A stretch of 64,000 nucleotides of DNA from SAR92 clade bacterium H455 (GTDB taxonomy: Bacteria > Pseudomonadota > Gammaproteobacteria > Pseudomonadales > Porticoccaceae), in assembly GCA_024802545.1 (NCBI GenBank), contig CP103416.1:1612001-1676000 (forward strand), in the 5' to 3' direction. Positions 9,184-19,581 of this stretch are shown here, one piece after another; position 1 is the first letter of the stretch, and each line of letters opens with the position of its first letter. A program made the translations under genes and the position numbers. The notes beneath the pieces were generated by a model. The model did not search any database, was not told the origin of the DNA, and saw only the letters and a list, made by a program, of their open reading frames with translations.

Positions 9184-11733
9184 ATGACAACCCGGAAGTG
9201 GTCGGCGCTTTTTATGCAAAACTATATTTATAAGTCTATACACGATTTGATTCAAACACCTAAAACACAGCTTATCGGCAACCTGCTTGGTCAGTTTAAA
9301 CTAGTCATTGCAGCCACTGTGATAGCTCTCTCTGCACTGATGGCAACAGCCTCCGCCCATGCCGTGGGTTTGGGTGAGATCACTGTTAACTCATCGCTGA
9401 ATGAGCCTCTCGCAGCCAATATTCAAATTATTAACTCCGACGGTCTTCAGGATAATCAGGTTCTGGTATCGCTGGCATCGGCTGAGGCTTTTGAGCGAGC
9501 GGGGATGAGTCGAGACTTCTTTCTTAGCCGTCTGCAGTTTTCTCTCGGCCGGGACAGCACCAATCAGCGCATTATTAAAATCACTACTGACCAACCTGTT
9601 GTAGAACCCTATTTAGATTTCCTAGTGCAGTTACAGTGGCCCGAAGGCCGAGTGATGCGGTCATACACTCTGTTGTTAGACTTACCTATCTATCGTGATG
9701 AGCAATCGGCTGCTGTGGTCATTGCGCCGCCAGTGACATCTAATCCTACAACTCAATCGATTATCCAATCGGCTAAAGCAGAGAAGACAGCTATTGGCAG
9801 CGCTGCGCTTGATCGTGCAGCACTATCTGGTGATCAGCATCAGGTAATTTTGGGTGACACATTGTGGAATGTTGCCGAACGCTTGCGTCCCAGAGGCGCC
9901 ACGGTGCTGCAGACCATGGATTCCCTCTATCAGCAGAATACTAATGCGTTTTCCGATGGCGATGCTAATCGTTTAATGAGAGGCGCGGTATTACGGCTGC
10001 CGTCCCTTGATCAAATTCGTCAGCAAGCTGGAGATATGGTGGCGTCGCAAATTGGCCTTGTAGCGCCTGCTGAGCCAGATGATGCAGCGACCTCTAACGA
10101 TGATATCGAGATTATTTATCGTGATGAGTATGGTTCAGACTCGGAGTTAGAGCCGTCCTTTGGTGAAGAGACTGACGCGCGGCTGCAATTGGTCTCTGCT
10201 TCAGGGGACTCTTCAGAGGCAGGCGCAAGCCTTGACAGTGAGGCCGGCTCAGATTCTGGCTCAGGCTCCCTGGTTGGTGAGACTGTTCAGCAGCTGTCAT
10301 CTGAGCTGGCGGTTGCCAATGATGAGGTCAATAAATTTCAGCTGGAGAACAGCGAGCTTCGTCAGCGCCTAGCGTTACTAGAGGCCCAGGTCGCCACCAT
10401 GGCAGAGCTGGTCGAACAGGCGCAAAAACAGGCTGATCTCGACCGTGCTGCGACAGTGCCGGTTAAAGCTGAGAGCAATCTGAGCGCCACATTGCTGGCC
10501 GTCCCCGCTTATTTTTGGGGTCTAATCAGCGCAATTGTTTTACTGCTGCTGGTATTTATCATGCGCAGATCGTCCTCGTCTCGCAATAATGACGCTCTGG
10601 GTGATCTGCCCATGGCTAGTTACGAAAACTATGATAGTGGGACGCCGAATAAGGCCACTGCGGCGGCGACTCTGCACGAGCTTGACGATCTGGAGCTTGA
10701 TCCAGAGGATGACCTATTCGACGAGAGTGATACTGAGATATTTGACGGTATCGAAGAGGCCGTTGGCGAAGACGTTTTTGACATGATGGTTGAGGCAGTG
10801 GCTGAGGCTGAGGTCTATCTCTCCCTTGGCAATACGCCACAGGCTATTCAAGTGCTCGAAGACGCTCGCGCCAAGGACCCAGCTGATGCCGGGTCTCGGT
10901 TGAAGTTGATGGAGATTCTATTCCGCGAGGGCCGCAATGATGAGCTGAGTGCTCTCTATGACGAAATCCTTCTAACCGAAGATAGCCCGGCCATCGAAAT
11001 GGCAGCCATTATTGCTGGCCCTCAGGGCGGGGCCAAAACAGGTCTGGAAGAAAATGATAGTGATCTCGGCAGTGGCTCTGAGCTCAGTAGTCTTGAGCAC
11101 GCCGATGTAGAAGGTCTTGAACTTGGCGCTATAAATAGCCCTAAGACATCAGAGAGCCCTGAGCAGATCGAAGTCCCTGATGTAAAAAACAACCCTGAGC
11201 CTGCAGAGAGCCTTCAGCCTGTAGAGAGCACTGAATCAGTAGAAACTGACTTAAATGAACCCGGTTCATCAAGCACTGATACCCAGCCTCCCGAGCTTAA
11301 AGATCTCGGCTTCTCCGATCTTGATTTGGAGACATTTGAACTAGACGATCTGGATATAGATTCACTGGATATTCAGGACTTTGATATTGAGTTAGAAGAT
11401 CTTCCTGAGGCGGTGAAAAATGATTCAGACAGTGCAAGTTCTGGTACAGAGGATTCTGCAGGACTGCAGTTGCCTGGTGGCGAAGACCTAGATGACATAC
11501 TCGCCGACTTTGCCGCAGAGTCCGCAGTCGAAGATGAGAGCGAAGGTGATGCCTTTAGCGCATTAGATGATATCAATAGCCTCGACTCAGCAGAGATTAA
11601 GCTGGACCTAGCCAAAACCTATGTCGAAATGGGTGATCCGGAGGGTGCTAAAGAGATTCTCGAGGAGTTACTTGGCGAGGCCGACGAAGAAGGTAAAACC
11701 AAAGCTCAGGCGCTCCTCGATAGCCTGAAATAA
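9184..11733 (+). CDS. fimV: FimV/HubP-family polar organiser with LysM domain
   Basis: An inner-membrane protein that places type IV pili, flagella and chemoreceptors at the pole in the FimV/HubP family. The 849 residues show, in order: a signal/anchor segment about 38-62; the FimV N-terminal domain (GLGEITVNSSLNEPLAANI) about 62-170; a LysM peptidoglycan-binding motif about 219-275; a coiled coil about 365-420; a transmembrane helix about 440-460; a long acidic, low-complexity cytoplasmic part rich in D and E; and a C-terminal FimV motif (LAKTYVEMGDPEGAKEILEE) about 805-849. A second ATG at 9214 is possible. The position between asd and truA is the usual one in Pseudomonas-like genomes. Confidence 0.93.
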   Translation: MTTRKWSALFMQNYIYKSIHDLIQTPKTQLIGNLLGQFKLVIAATVIALSALMATASAHAVGLGEITVNSSLNEPLAANIQIINSDGLQDNQVLVSLASAEAFERAGMSRDFFLSRLQFSLGRDSTNQRIIKITTDQPVVEPYLDFLVQLQWPEGRVMRSYTLLLDLPIYRDEQSAAVVIAPPVTSNPTTQSIIQSAKAEKTAIGSAALDRAALSGDQHQVILGDTLWNVAERLRPRGATVLQTMDSLYQQNTNAFSDGDANRLMRGAVLRLPSLDQIRQQAGDMVASQIGLVAPAEPDDAATSNDDIEIIYRDEYGSDSELEPSFGEETDARLQLVSASGDSSEAGASLDSEAGSDSGSGSLVGETVQQLSSELAVANDEVNKFQLENSELRQRLALLEAQVATMAELVEQAQKQADLDRAATVPVKAESNLSATLLAVPAYFWGLISAIVLLLLVFIMRRSSSSRNNDALGDLPMASYENYDSGTPNKATAAATLHELDDLELDPEDDLFDESDTEIFDGIEEAVGEDVFDMMVEAVAEAEVYLSLGNTPQAIQVLEDARAKDPADAGSRLKLMEILFREGRNDELSALYDEILLTEDSPAIEMAAIIAGPQGGAKTGLEENDSDLGSGSELSSLEHADVEGLELGAINSPKTSESPEQIEVPDVKNNPEPAESLQPVESTESVETDLNEPGSSSTDTQPPELKDLGFSDLDLETFELDDLDIDSLDIQDFDIELEDLPEAVKNDSDSASSGTEDSAGLQLPGGEDLDDILADFAAESAVEDESEGDAFSALDDINSLDSAEIKLDLAKTYVEMGDPEGAKEILEELLGEADEEGKTKAQALLDSLK

Positions 11734-11780
11734 AAGGCTGCGAGGTAAAGCTTAACTGGGCTAATAAACTCCTCAGTGTG

Positions 11781-11786
11781 TATAAT
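11781..11786 (+). promoter_or_regulatory. TATAAT box immediately upstream of truA
   Basis: A perfect -10 hexamer only 7 bases before the ATG at 11794. No clear -35 is seen. If used, the transcript would begin at or next to the start codon, giving a leaderless truA message. Confidence 0.4.
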
Positions 11787-11793
11787 TTCGCCC

Positions 11794-12651
11794 ATGACAG
11801 AATTAGATTGGGTATACAGCCTCAACAGCAAAATTCCCCAGGGAAAAGATCTTCCCGCAGGCGTTAAACGCTATGCTGCCGTCGTTTCCTACGACGGCAG
11901 TGCTTTTTGTGGCTTCCAAAAACAAAAGCACAGTCCCTCGGTTCAGCAGGAACTTGAGCGTGCCCTGAGTTCGGTGGCTAACTCCAATATTGTTGTCAGC
12001 TGTGCAGGGCGCACCGATACCGCGGTGCATGCCAGTTATCAGGTGGTGCACTTCGATACTCCTGCTCTGCGCACCGGGCGCAACTGGGTTAAAGGCTCCA
12101 ACAGCCAGTTACCAGACAGTATTGCGCTACTCTGGGCAGATCAGGTCACTGAGAGCTTTCATGCACGCTTTAGCGCTACTTCGCGGACCTACCGCTATGT
12201 TATTCATGCTGCTCCCGCGCGGCCGGCAATACTCTCTCAGGGCGTTACCTGGGTGCGCAACCCTTTAAATACTGCAGCTATGCAGGAGGCCTGCCAGCAT
12301 TTGCTGGGAGAGCAGGACTTTTCAGCGTTCCGTGGAGCAGGCTGCCAATCGCTGTCGCCCAACCGCAATATCACCAGTGCTAAGATTATCCAGGCCGGTG
12401 AGCTAATTGTCTTTGAAGTCACTGCCAATGCCTTTGTACTGCATATGGTGCGTAATATTATTGGCTCGCTAATGGAAGTGGGTTTTGGTCGGCGCGATCC
12501 AGGTTGGATAGGGCAGTTGATAAAAGGCCGTGATCGCACCAAAAGTGCTGCGACAGCGTCGCCAAATGGCCTCTATCTGGTTAATGTGGGCTATCCCAAT
12601 GACCCGGTCATTCCCCTAATGCCTAAGGGCCCGCTGTTTTTAAATATTTAA
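11794..12651 (+). CDS. truA: tRNA pseudouridine(38-40) synthase
   Basis: Makes pseudouridine at positions 38-40 of the tRNA anticodon stem. The catalytic Asp lies in GRTDTAVHAS, and the substrate-binding segment SFHARFSATSRTYRY follows. The ATG at 11794 gives 285 residues with about 24 residues before the conserved YAAVVSYDG strand; similar extensions occur in Cellvibrio- and Pseudomonas-type TruA. An upstream GTG at 11776 would place TATAAT inside the coding region and is rejected. Neighbours fimV, trpF and accD are the usual ones. Confidence 0.95.
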   Translation: MTELDWVYSLNSKIPQGKDLPAGVKRYAAVVSYDGSAFCGFQKQKHSPSVQQELERALSSVANSNIVVSCAGRTDTAVHASYQVVHFDTPALRTGRNWVKGSNSQLPDSIALLWADQVTESFHARFSATSRTYRYVIHAAPARPAILSQGVTWVRNPLNTAAMQEACQHLLGEQDFSAFRGAGCQSLSPNRNITSAKIIQAGELIVFEVTANAFVLHMVRNIIGSLMEVGFGRRDPGWIGQLIKGRDRTKSAATASPNGLYLVNVGYPNDPVIPLMPKGPLFLNI

Positions 12652-12685
12652 ATTAATTATTATTTAGTGCATTAAAAACAGATGG

Positions 12686-12715
12686 TTGAAAGTTTTAGTT
12701 AAAGTAGTTTATATA
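12686..12715 (+). promoter_or_regulatory. Possible trpF promoter
   Basis: TTGAAA (12686-12691), 18 bases, then TATATA (12710-12715), ending 19 bases before the trpF ATG in an AT-rich gap of 82 bases. Other registers of the AT-rich -10 are possible. Confidence 0.45.
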
Positions 12716-12733
12716 TAACGCACAGGTGCAAAC

Positions 12734-13354
12734 ATGTCGGTCCAGGTAAAAATTTGTGGTATCACCACGCTAGATCAGGCGCTTATGGTGCAGCAGGCGG
12801 GTGCCGATGCACTAGGTTTAGTGATTTATCGCAAGAGCTCCCGCTATGTGGATTTGCGCCAGGCTGTCGCAATTCGCGCAGTGATCGCCTCGGATGTTCT
12901 CTGCGTTGTGCTTCTAGTCAATGCGGATAAAGAATTTGTAAAGCAAGTGATCACTGAAGTAAAACCGGATCTGCTGCAGTTCCATGGCGATGAGAGCGCC
13001 GAGTTCTGTCAGCAGTTTGGCTTTCCCTATATTCGCGCACTGCGAATGCGTGATGATCTCAATATTGCCGCAGAGGCAAAAGCTCACAAGCCAGCCCACA
13101 GCTTGCTGTTTGATGCCTGGCATCCAGGTCAGTACGGCGGTACCGGTGAAAGCTTTGACTGGGCCAGACTGCCTCTGGAGCGCAACTTCAATCTTATTCT
13201 GGCAGGCGGTTTAACCCCGGATAATGTCGCTCAGTCTGTGGTGGCTGTGGCACCAGACATGGTCGATGTCAGTGGTGGAGTGGAGTCGGCGCCGGGGATA
13301 AAAGACCCGGCTAAGGTGCGTGACTTTGTTCAGCGGGCAAAAGCTGCCAGTTGA
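12734..13354 (+). CDS. trpF: Phosphoribosylanthranilate isomerase
   Basis: An Amadori rearrangement in tryptophan synthesis, by a 206-residue TIM barrel. VKICGITTLDQA carries the general-base Cys (Cys8 with this start). FHGDESAEFC, DAWHPGQYGGTGESFDW and LAGGLTPDNV are the conserved loops, the last two around the phosphate site. GGTGESFDW includes the usual catalytic Asp region. It lies upstream of accD as in Pseudomonas, away from other trp genes. Confidence 0.96.
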   Translation: MSVQVKICGITTLDQALMVQQAGADALGLVIYRKSSRYVDLRQAVAIRAVIASDVLCVVLLVNADKEFVKQVITEVKPDLLQFHGDESAEFCQQFGFPYIRALRMRDDLNIAAEAKAHKPAHSLLFDAWHPGQYGGTGESFDWARLPLERNFNLILAGGLTPDNVAQSVVAVAPDMVDVSGGVESAPGIKDPAKVRDFVQRAKAAS

Positions 13355-13513
13355 GTAAAAATAACCTAATGCACTGTTTAGCTCGGCCAATCTGTCGTGT
13401 TAAACTTCCGGCCTAATTGGGGGCTGCAGCATTAGCGGAGCGGATAACTTGCTCTAGGAAGGTTTCAAGCCTAGTAATATTAGTACTTATTGATTTTAGG
13501 GAAAGGGACACAG

Positions 13514-14386
13514 ATGAACTGGCTGAAGCGAATTCGACCTAAGGGACCAGCGGGCACAGCGAGTGATCGCTCAAATTCAGTTCCCGAGGGGCTGTGGAAG
13601 AAATGTCCTAAATGTGCCTCACCGCTCTACCGTCCCGAGCTGGAACGCAATCTCGATATCTGCCCCAAGTGTGAACACCATATGCGTATAGGCGCTCGCC
13701 GACGCCTAGATATCTTTCTCGACACCGATGGCCGCACCGAGGTTGCCCCAGATGTTGAACCTGTGGATCGCCTCAAGTTTCGCGATGTTAAAAAATACAA
13801 AGATCGCCTCACTGATGCACAGAAAAAGACCGGCGAAAAAGATGCGCTGGTTGCTATGAGCGGCAGTGTAAAAGGCATCCCAGTAGTGGCCGTTGCCTTT
13901 GAATTCGCCTTCCACGGTGGCTCCATGGGTTACGCAGTAGGGGAGAAGTTTACCCGCGCGGCGAAACTGGCGCTCGCGGAAAACAAGCCGCTTATCTGCT
14001 TCTCAGCTACTGGCGGAGCACGCATGCAGGAGGCTTTGATCTCACTTATGCAGATGGCCAAAACCAGCGCCATTCTTGAGCGAATGCGAATTGCCGGCGT
14101 TCCTTATATTTCAGTTATGACCGATCCAGTATACGGTGGCGTCTCTGCCAGTCTGGCCATGTTGGGCGATATTAATATTGCTGAACCCGGCGCCCGAGCC
14201 GGTTTTGCTGGCCCCAATATTATTGAACAGACCATTCGACAAAAATTACCCAAGGGCTTCCAGCGCAGTGAGTTCCTTCTGGAAAAGGGTCAGATCGATA
14301 TGATTGTTGCCCGCCACCAGATGCGCGATCGCCTCTCGAGCATCCTCTCTAAGTTTATGCACCTGCCAGAACCAGTCGATGCCTGA
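13514..14386 (+). CDS. accD: Acetyl-CoA carboxylase carboxyltransferase subunit beta
   Basis: The zinc-binding half of the carboxyltransferase that makes malonyl-CoA for fatty acid synthesis. The four-cysteine zinc ribbon is complete: Cys31, Cys34, Cys50 and Cys53 (CPKC ... CPKC). A crotonase-fold carboxyltransferase domain follows with [20 protein letters not shown]. The ATG at 13514 is chosen because GGGA (13505-13508) is correctly placed and MNWLKRI matches the family start. The end overlaps folC by 8 bases. Confidence 0.97.
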   Translation: MNWLKRIRPKGPAGTASDRSNSVPEGLWKKCPKCASPLYRPELERNLDICPKCEHHMRIGARRRLDIFLDTDGRTEVAPDVEPVDRLKFRDVKKYKDRLTDAQKKTGEKDALVAMSGSVKGIPVVAVAFEFAFHGGSMGYAVGEKFTRAAKLALAENKPLICFSATGGARMQEALISLMQMAKTSAILERMRIAGVPYISVMTDPVYGGVSASLAMLGDINIAEPGARAGFAGPNIIEQTIRQKLPKGFQRSEFLLEKGQIDMIVARHQMRDRLSSILSKFMHLPEPVDA

Positions 14387-15686
14387 TCGCAGTCTAGCGG
14401 AGTGGTTGACTCTGCTAGAAGCGCGGCACCCGGCCGAAATTGATTTAGGACTAGAGCGCGTTGCCGCGGTCTGGTCGTCTATCCAGCATCAGCGTCGCGA
14501 GCAGGGCAGCGCAATCTCACTACCCACTGCGATTACTGTCGCCGGCACCAATGGCAAAGGCTCTTGCCTCGCCAGTATGCAGGCAGTTGCTCTGGCGCAT
14601 GGTCACCGTGTCGGTCTGTTTACCTCGCCACATTTTCTGTTTTACAACGAACGTATTGCTGTCCAGGGGCAGCCAGTTGATGACAAGACCATTGTCCGTG
14701 CCTTTGAGGAGATCGAGGCGGCCCGAGGTGATATCTCTTTAACCTATTTCGAATTTGGCGCACTCGCCGCGCTGGTGGTCTTTGTGGATGCGGATCTGGA
14801 TCTGATGTTATTGGAAGTGGGTCTGGGCGGGCGTTTGGATGCGATTAATATTATTGACGCCGATGTTGCCGTGGTCACGAGCATCGCTTTAGATCACCAG
14901 GCTTGGTTAGGTGACACCAGAGAATTGATCGCCGTGGAAAAGCTCGGTATAGCTCGGCCCTCTAGACCTCTAGTGATTGCCGAAGCGGATGGCCCCGAGG
15001 GTTTTGACAACATGATCGCCGCCACCGGCGCGCAGCCTTTTGTGATCGACAGAGATTTTAGGTTACGCCTAGATGCTGATCGCTTCAGTCTCGACCTTGC
15101 TATGTCTGATGCCGGTTCCCAGAGCTTTCAAGGGCTCCCCGCATCGGGGCTAATGCCAAGCAATAAAGCCGCAGCACTGCAGGCCCTGAGCTGTGCCGGT
15201 TTTAAACTGGATTCAGGTAAGGTTGTTGCTGCACTGGAAGACCTGAGGTTAACGGGTCGTCAACAGCAGCTGACGATCAATGATTGTCCGGTGATTCTCG
15301 ATGTCGCCCACAATCCTGCCGCAGCCAGAGCACTGGCTGACGCGCTGCCACCGATTAGCGGGCGTTACCTGGCCGTTGCCTCGGTGCTCAATGACAAGGA
15401 TTGGCAGGGTATTGTTGAGCCTCTCGGGGATATTTTTAGCGACTGGCGCGTGGCTGAAATAAGCGCCAGTGACAGGGCGACTAAAGCTCAAACTCTGCAT
15501 GAAGTGTTATACAATGCAGGCCTTTCAAGTAGTTTATTTGAGTCGGTTGAAGACGCGTTTAATAGCGCCCTTGCAGAGGTCGCAAAAGAGGCCAGTAGAG
15601 ACGATGTGATTGTGGTATTCGGATCTTTTTATACCGTTTCAGCCGTACTTAATATGCAGCGTGAGTCTGATAGGTGTATTCAATGA
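14379..15686 (+). CDS. folC: Bifunctional dihydrofolate/folylpolyglutamate synthase
   Basis: Adds glutamate to dihydropteroate and polyglutamate tails to folates, an ATP-dependent Mur-ligase-like step. The P-loop is [13 protein letters not shown] near residue 55. [14 protein letters not shown] and [13 protein letters not shown] are the family's C-terminal motifs. The start [18 protein letters not shown] at 14379 overlaps the end of accD by 8 bases, which gives 435 residues, a normal length. The ATGA overlap with the next gene points to a single operon accD-folC-dedD-cvpA-purF. Folate polyglutamates are also cofactors for the one-carbon island further on. Confidence 0.96.
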   Translation: MPDRSLAEWLTLLEARHPAEIDLGLERVAAVWSSIQHQRREQGSAISLPTAITVAGTNGKGSCLASMQAVALAHGHRVGLFTSPHFLFYNERIAVQGQPVDDKTIVRAFEEIEAARGDISLTYFEFGALAALVVFVDADLDLMLLEVGLGGRLDAINIIDADVAVVTSIALDHQAWLGDTRELIAVEKLGIARPSRPLVIAEADGPEGFDNMIAATGAQPFVIDRDFRLRLDADRFSLDLAMSDAGSQSFQGLPASGLMPSNKAAALQALSCAGFKLDSGKVVAALEDLRLTGRQQQLTINDCPVILDVAHNPAAARALADALPPISGRYLAVASVLNDKDWQGIVEPLGDIFSDWRVAEISASDRATKAQTLHEVLYNAGLSSSLFESVEDAFNSALAEVAKEASRDDVIVVFGSFYTVSAVLNMQRESDRCIQ

Positions 15687-16204
15687 GTAATGGTTTACAG
15701 CAGCGAATAATTGGCGCCCTGGTTCTTGGCGCGCTGGGTTTGATCGTATTGCCAATCGTCTTTGATTTCGCTGATCCACTAAAAATCGACCGTCAGAGTC
15801 GCTTGCCCGCAGCACCAGAAATCGAGCCTATTGAGGTTGCCCGCGCCGAAAGCCCAGAGGGCGATGTCAAATTAGGCGCTATAGACAGTCTGTTTAATAT
15901 TGCCGAGTCAAAGCCCAGCGTCGATGTCAGTGAGGGCTTTTATGGTCTTAACGCCAATGACCTGCCTCGTGCCTGGGTATTACAGGCTGGCAGTTTTGAA
16001 GCCCAAGAAAAGGCTCAAGGTCTGATGCAGCGTCTGCGCGAGAATGGCTTCAAAGCCTTTGTCAAAACCGCCGTTATTGAAAGCACCACCTTCTATCGCG
16101 TCTATGTCGGCCCGAAAGCGGACAAACGTCGAGCCATAGCCGAAAAGGCCGAAATTGACAGCAACTTCGCCACTGATGCGATTGTGTTGCAATACGTTCC
16201 CTGA
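15683..16204 (+). CDS. dedD: SPOR-domain protein (DedD type)
   Basis: A single-pass inner-membrane protein with one transmembrane helix (about residues 8-26), a short linker, and a C-terminal SPOR domain (about 92-170, WVLQAGSFEAQEKAQGLMQR). The SPOR domain binds denuded septal peptidoglycan; DedD takes part in cell division. The ATG at 15683 overlaps the folC stop (ATGA). It is 173 residues long, slightly shorter than E. coli DedD. The position between folC and cvpA is the classical one. Confidence 0.9.
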   Translation: MSNGLQQRIIGALVLGALGLIVLPIVFDFADPLKIDRQSRLPAAPEIEPIEVARAESPEGDVKLGAIDSLFNIAESKPSVDVSEGFYGLNANDLPRAWVLQAGSFEAQEKAQGLMQRLRENGFKAFVKTAVIESTTFYRVYVGPKADKRRAIAEKAEIDSNFATDAIVLQYVP

Positions 16205-16218
16205 TGCGAGGTTAGCCC

Positions 16219-16719
16219 GTGGAAGTCGCTACTGTAGATTGGGTCATTATCGGGCTGGTGGGTCTCTCGGCTCTGATTAGTCTGATACGCGGTTTTGTTA
16301 AAGAGGCCATGTCGCTGGTTATCTGGCTAGTCGCCTTTGCTGTTGCGGTAAATTTTAAACAGCCAGCTGCCGCGCTGTTAGTAAATATGATTGATCAGCC
16401 ATCGATCAGGCAGTTGGTTGCCTTTGGTGGTCTGTTTGTAGGGACCTTACTGCTGGGCAGTATGGTCAATTTTTTATTGGGTAAATTAGTCAGCTCGACG
16501 GGATTGAGCGGAACCGACAGGATGCTCGGACTGGTTTTTGGTGTGTTTCGGGGGTTGTTAATGGTTCTTGCGCTGGTGGTAATACTGCCCAGTGCATTGC
16601 CGGTTGATCAGGACCCCTGGTGGCAAGCGTCGGCGCTGATACCTGTGTTCCAGAGTTTTGAAGTCTGGGGCAGAGAGACAGCGACGGCGATTAAAGATCT
16701 ACTACTAGGTTGGGTATAA
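16219..16719 (+). CDS. cvpA: CvpA family membrane protein
   Basis: A 166-residue inner-membrane protein with four predicted helices (about 5-22, 28-47, 65-87 and 102-122). The family is named after colicin V production; its normal role is unclear but it is tied to envelope homeostasis and is nearly always upstream of purF. The start is GTG 16219, with GAGG 8 bases before. It ends three bases before purF begins. Confidence 0.92.
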   Translation: MEVATVDWVIIGLVGLSALISLIRGFVKEAMSLVIWLVAFAVAVNFKQPAAALLVNMIDQPSIRQLVAFGGLFVGTLLLGSMVNFLLGKLVSSTGLSGTDRMLGLVFGVFRGLLMVLALVVILPSALPVDQDPWWQASALIPVFQSFEVWGRETATAIKDLLLGWV

Positions 16720-16722
16720 CAA

Positions 16723-18264
16723 ATGTGCGGTGTTGTTGGAATTTCTGGAACTTCAGACGTTAATGTTCGGCTCTATGATGCCTTGACTGTGTTGCAGCAT
16801 CGCGGTCAGGATGCAGCTGGTATTGTTACTGATCATGAGGGTGAGATTCATGTTTGCAAAGGCGTTGGTCTGGCGCGAGATGTGTTTCGCACTGAGCATA
16901 TGGCACGCTTGGTGGGCAACGTTGGCATAGGTCACGTGCGCTATCCTACGGCGGGCAGTTCCGGTCCAGCCTTAGCTCAACCGTTCTATGTTAACTCACC
17001 CTACGGCATCTGCATTGCCCACAACGGTAATCTGACCAACGCAGATGAGCTGCGTAAACATATCTTCCGCTCTGATCTGCGGCATCTCAATACAGATTCC
17101 GATTCTGAAGTTTTACTCAATGTCTTTGCCCACGAACTGCAGCTACGCCGCAAACTCGAACCCTCCAGCGAAGATATTTTCGATGCGGTTAAAAATGTTC
17201 ATCTGCGTGTTCGCGGTGCATACGGCGTTGTCGGGCTAGTAGCAAATCACGGTATGTTTGCCTTTCGCGATGCCTACGGCATTCGCCCGCTCTGTTACGG
17301 CCAGCGTGAGACTGAAGCCGGAACTGAATATGCAGTTGCCTCGGAGAGTGTGGTGCTCGACAGCATGGGTTTTGGCCAGATTAAAGACCTACAGCCTGGC
17401 GAAGCACTGTTTGTCGACAATAAGGGTGAGATCCACTTGCAGCAATGCGCAGCCAAGCCTGAGTTGGTGCCCTGTATTTTTGAGCATGTTTACTTCGCCC
17501 GTCCGGACTCGATGATGGACAATATTTCGGTGTATAAATGCCGCCTGCGTATGGGTGAAAAACTCGCGGAGAAAGTACTGCGCCTGATGCCAGATCACGA
17601 TATTGACGTGGTTATCCCGATTCCCGATACCAGTCGCGTGTCCGCTCAGGCCATGGCTGAAACCCTGGGGGTAAAACTCCGTGAAGGGTTTATGAAGAAT
17701 CGCTATATTGGCCGCACCTTTATTATGCCGGGCCAGACTCAGCGCAAGAAGTCTGTGCGTCAAAAGCTCAATGCGGTAAAACTCGAGTTTGCCGGCAAGA
17801 ATGTAATGCTAGTGGATGACTCGATCGTCCGCGGCACTACCTCTAAAGAAATTATTCAGATGGCCCGAGATGCCGGAGCCAATAAAGTCTATATGGCGTC
17901 AGCCGCGCCGGGTGTGCGCTATCCCAATGTCTATGGCATCGATATGCCGTCGGCCTCAGAGCTCATTGCACACGGTCGCAGCGACGAGGAAGTGGGCGAG
18001 ATTATTGGTGCCGACTGGATGGTCTATCAGGATCTTGAAGATCTTGTGGCATCTGCTGCCGAGGGCAATTCGTCGATTAAACGCTTTGAGTGTTCAGTGT
18101 TTAACGGTGACTATGTCACAGGCGATGTGGATGAAGCCTATCTGGCCCACATTGACCAGCAGCGCAATGACAATGCCAAGAGCGAAGCTGGCGCGCCCAG
18201 CGGCGGACAAAAGAATCAGGTTATTGGTATTCACAATAACAACAGTGCGGCGAATATTAACTAA
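16723..18264 (+). CDS. purF: Amidophosphoribosyltransferase
   Basis: First committed step of purine synthesis: PRPP plus glutamine to phosphoribosylamine. The N-terminal nucleophile hydrolase begins Met-Cys2-Gly (MCGVVGISG), with Cys2 exposed after Met removal and no propeptide. The PRPP-binding motif [14 protein letters not shown] lies in the C-terminal phosphoribosyltransferase domain. The 513 residues suit the gammaproteobacterial form. It sits directly after cvpA and 32 bases before metZ. Confidence 0.97.
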   Translation: MCGVVGISGTSDVNVRLYDALTVLQHRGQDAAGIVTDHEGEIHVCKGVGLARDVFRTEHMARLVGNVGIGHVRYPTAGSSGPALAQPFYVNSPYGICIAHNGNLTNADELRKHIFRSDLRHLNTDSDSEVLLNVFAHELQLRRKLEPSSEDIFDAVKNVHLRVRGAYGVVGLVANHGMFAFRDAYGIRPLCYGQRETEAGTEYAVASESVVLDSMGFGQIKDLQPGEALFVDNKGEIHLQQCAAKPELVPCIFEHVYFARPDSMMDNISVYKCRLRMGEKLAEKVLRLMPDHDIDVVIPIPDTSRVSAQAMAETLGVKLREGFMKNRYIGRTFIMPGQTQRKKSVRQKLNAVKLEFAGKNVMLVDDSIVRGTTSKEIIQMARDAGANKVYMASAAPGVRYPNVYGIDMPSASELIAHGRSDEEVGEIIGADWMVYQDLEDLVASAAEGNSSIKRFECSVFNGDYVTGDVDEAYLAHIDQQRNDNAKSEAGAPSGGQKNQVIGIHNNNSAANIN

Positions 18265-18296
18265 GCTGCGCTGCTATTTTGGAGCGTTAATTGAAG

Positions 18297-19517
18297 ATGT
18301 CCGACTCAGGCAGCAAAGACAACAATCAACCGGCGGCGATATCAGTCGCGGCCTATCAGCAGGCAACACTGGCAATCCGTAGCGGCTATCAGCGCAGCCA
18401 CGAGGCCGAGCACTCAGAGGCGATGTTCCTCACCTCCAGCTATGTGTTTGATAATGCAGAGCTGGCGGCCAGGCACTTTAGCAATGAGCTGAAGGGCAAT
18501 GTTTACTCTAGATACACCAATCCTACTGTTGGCGCTTTTGAAAAGCGTCTCGCGGCAATGGAGGGGGGCGAGCAGGCTGTGGCCACCTCATCTGGCATGG
18601 CAGCGACTCTCAGTATCGTCATGGCACTGCTCAAGTCCGGGGATCATATTCTTTGCTCCAAAGATGTCTTTGGCAGCACCAGGGTCATGCTCAATAACTA
18701 TATTGTTAAATTTGGCGTTCAGGTCAGCTATGTGTCATTGACTGATCTCGATGCCTGGCAGCAGGCGATCCAGCCCAATACCAAAATGCTATTTTGCGAA
18801 ACGCCGTCTAATCCCATGTCAGAAATAGCCGATCTTGAGGCGCTGTCAGCTATTTCAAAAGAGGCTGGCGCACTCTTTGTGGTGGATAACTGCTTCTGTA
18901 CTCCGGTACTGCAAAAGCCGCTGCAGTGGGGTGCGGATATAGTGGTGCATTCGGCAACTAAATATCTCGACGGGCAGGGCCGCTGTCTCGGTGGTGCTGT
19001 GGTTGGCAGTAGCGAACTGATGGAAAAGATTGTCGGCTTCTTGCGCGCAGCTGGGCCCACCATGAGCCCTTTCAACGCCTGGGTATTTCTTAAAGGTTTG
19101 GAAACCCTGCGTATCCGTATGCAGGCGCACTCGTCCAATGCCGCAGAGCTGGCGGCTTGGTTAAATGATCATCCCAAGGTCACTAAGGTATTTTATGCTG
19201 GCTTAGAAGATCATCCCGGTCACAGCTTGGCCAAGAAGCAGCAATCTGATTTTGGCGGCGTGCTCTCTTTCTCCGTTGACGGTGGTCGCGAGCAGGCTTG
19301 GAAGGTCATTGATAACACGCGTATGCTTTCTTTGACCGCAAACCTGGGTGATACCAAAACCACCATAGTGCATCCGGCGACAACCACTCATGGTCGGCTT
19401 TCCGACGAGGAACGCCAGCAGGCTGGGATTGGTGAAAATCTGATTCGTATTGCTGTGGGTCTGGAAGATATTGTCGATATTAAAAATGATCTACAGTTGG
19501 GTCTAGATTTGATATAG
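18297..19517 (+). CDS. metZ: O-succinylhomoserine sulfhydrylase
   Basis: A PLP enzyme that makes homocysteine directly from O-succinylhomoserine and sulfide, the route used by Pseudomonas. The PLP lysine is in HSATKYLDGQGRCLGG, and the 406 residues belong to the Cys/Met metabolism fold-type I family. Naming it MetZ rather than MetB or MetY rests on similarity and on the purF-metZ gene order. Two starts are possible: ATG 18297, and TTG 18291, which has better spacing from GGAG (18281-18284). The ATG is given. Confidence 0.9.
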   Translation: MSDSGSKDNNQPAAISVAAYQQATLAIRSGYQRSHEAEHSEAMFLTSSYVFDNAELAARHFSNELKGNVYSRYTNPTVGAFEKRLAAMEGGEQAVATSSGMAATLSIVMALLKSGDHILCSKDVFGSTRVMLNNYIVKFGVQVSYVSLTDLDAWQQAIQPNTKMLFCETPSNPMSEIADLEALSAISKEAGALFVVDNCFCTPVLQKPLQWGADIVVHSATKYLDGQGRCLGGAVVGSSELMEKIVGFLRAAGPTMSPFNAWVFLKGLETLRIRMQAHSSNAAELAAWLNDHPKVTKVFYAGLEDHPGHSLAKKQQSDFGGVLSFSVDGGREQAWKVIDNTRMLSLTANLGDTKTTIVHPATTTHGRLSDEERQQAGIGENLIRIAVGLEDIVDIKNDLQLGLDLI

Positions 19518-19581
19518 GTCTTTTATATAGGCACTCACGTACCAACTATTATATTGGCGATAAGTCGCCGGGATTCAAACC

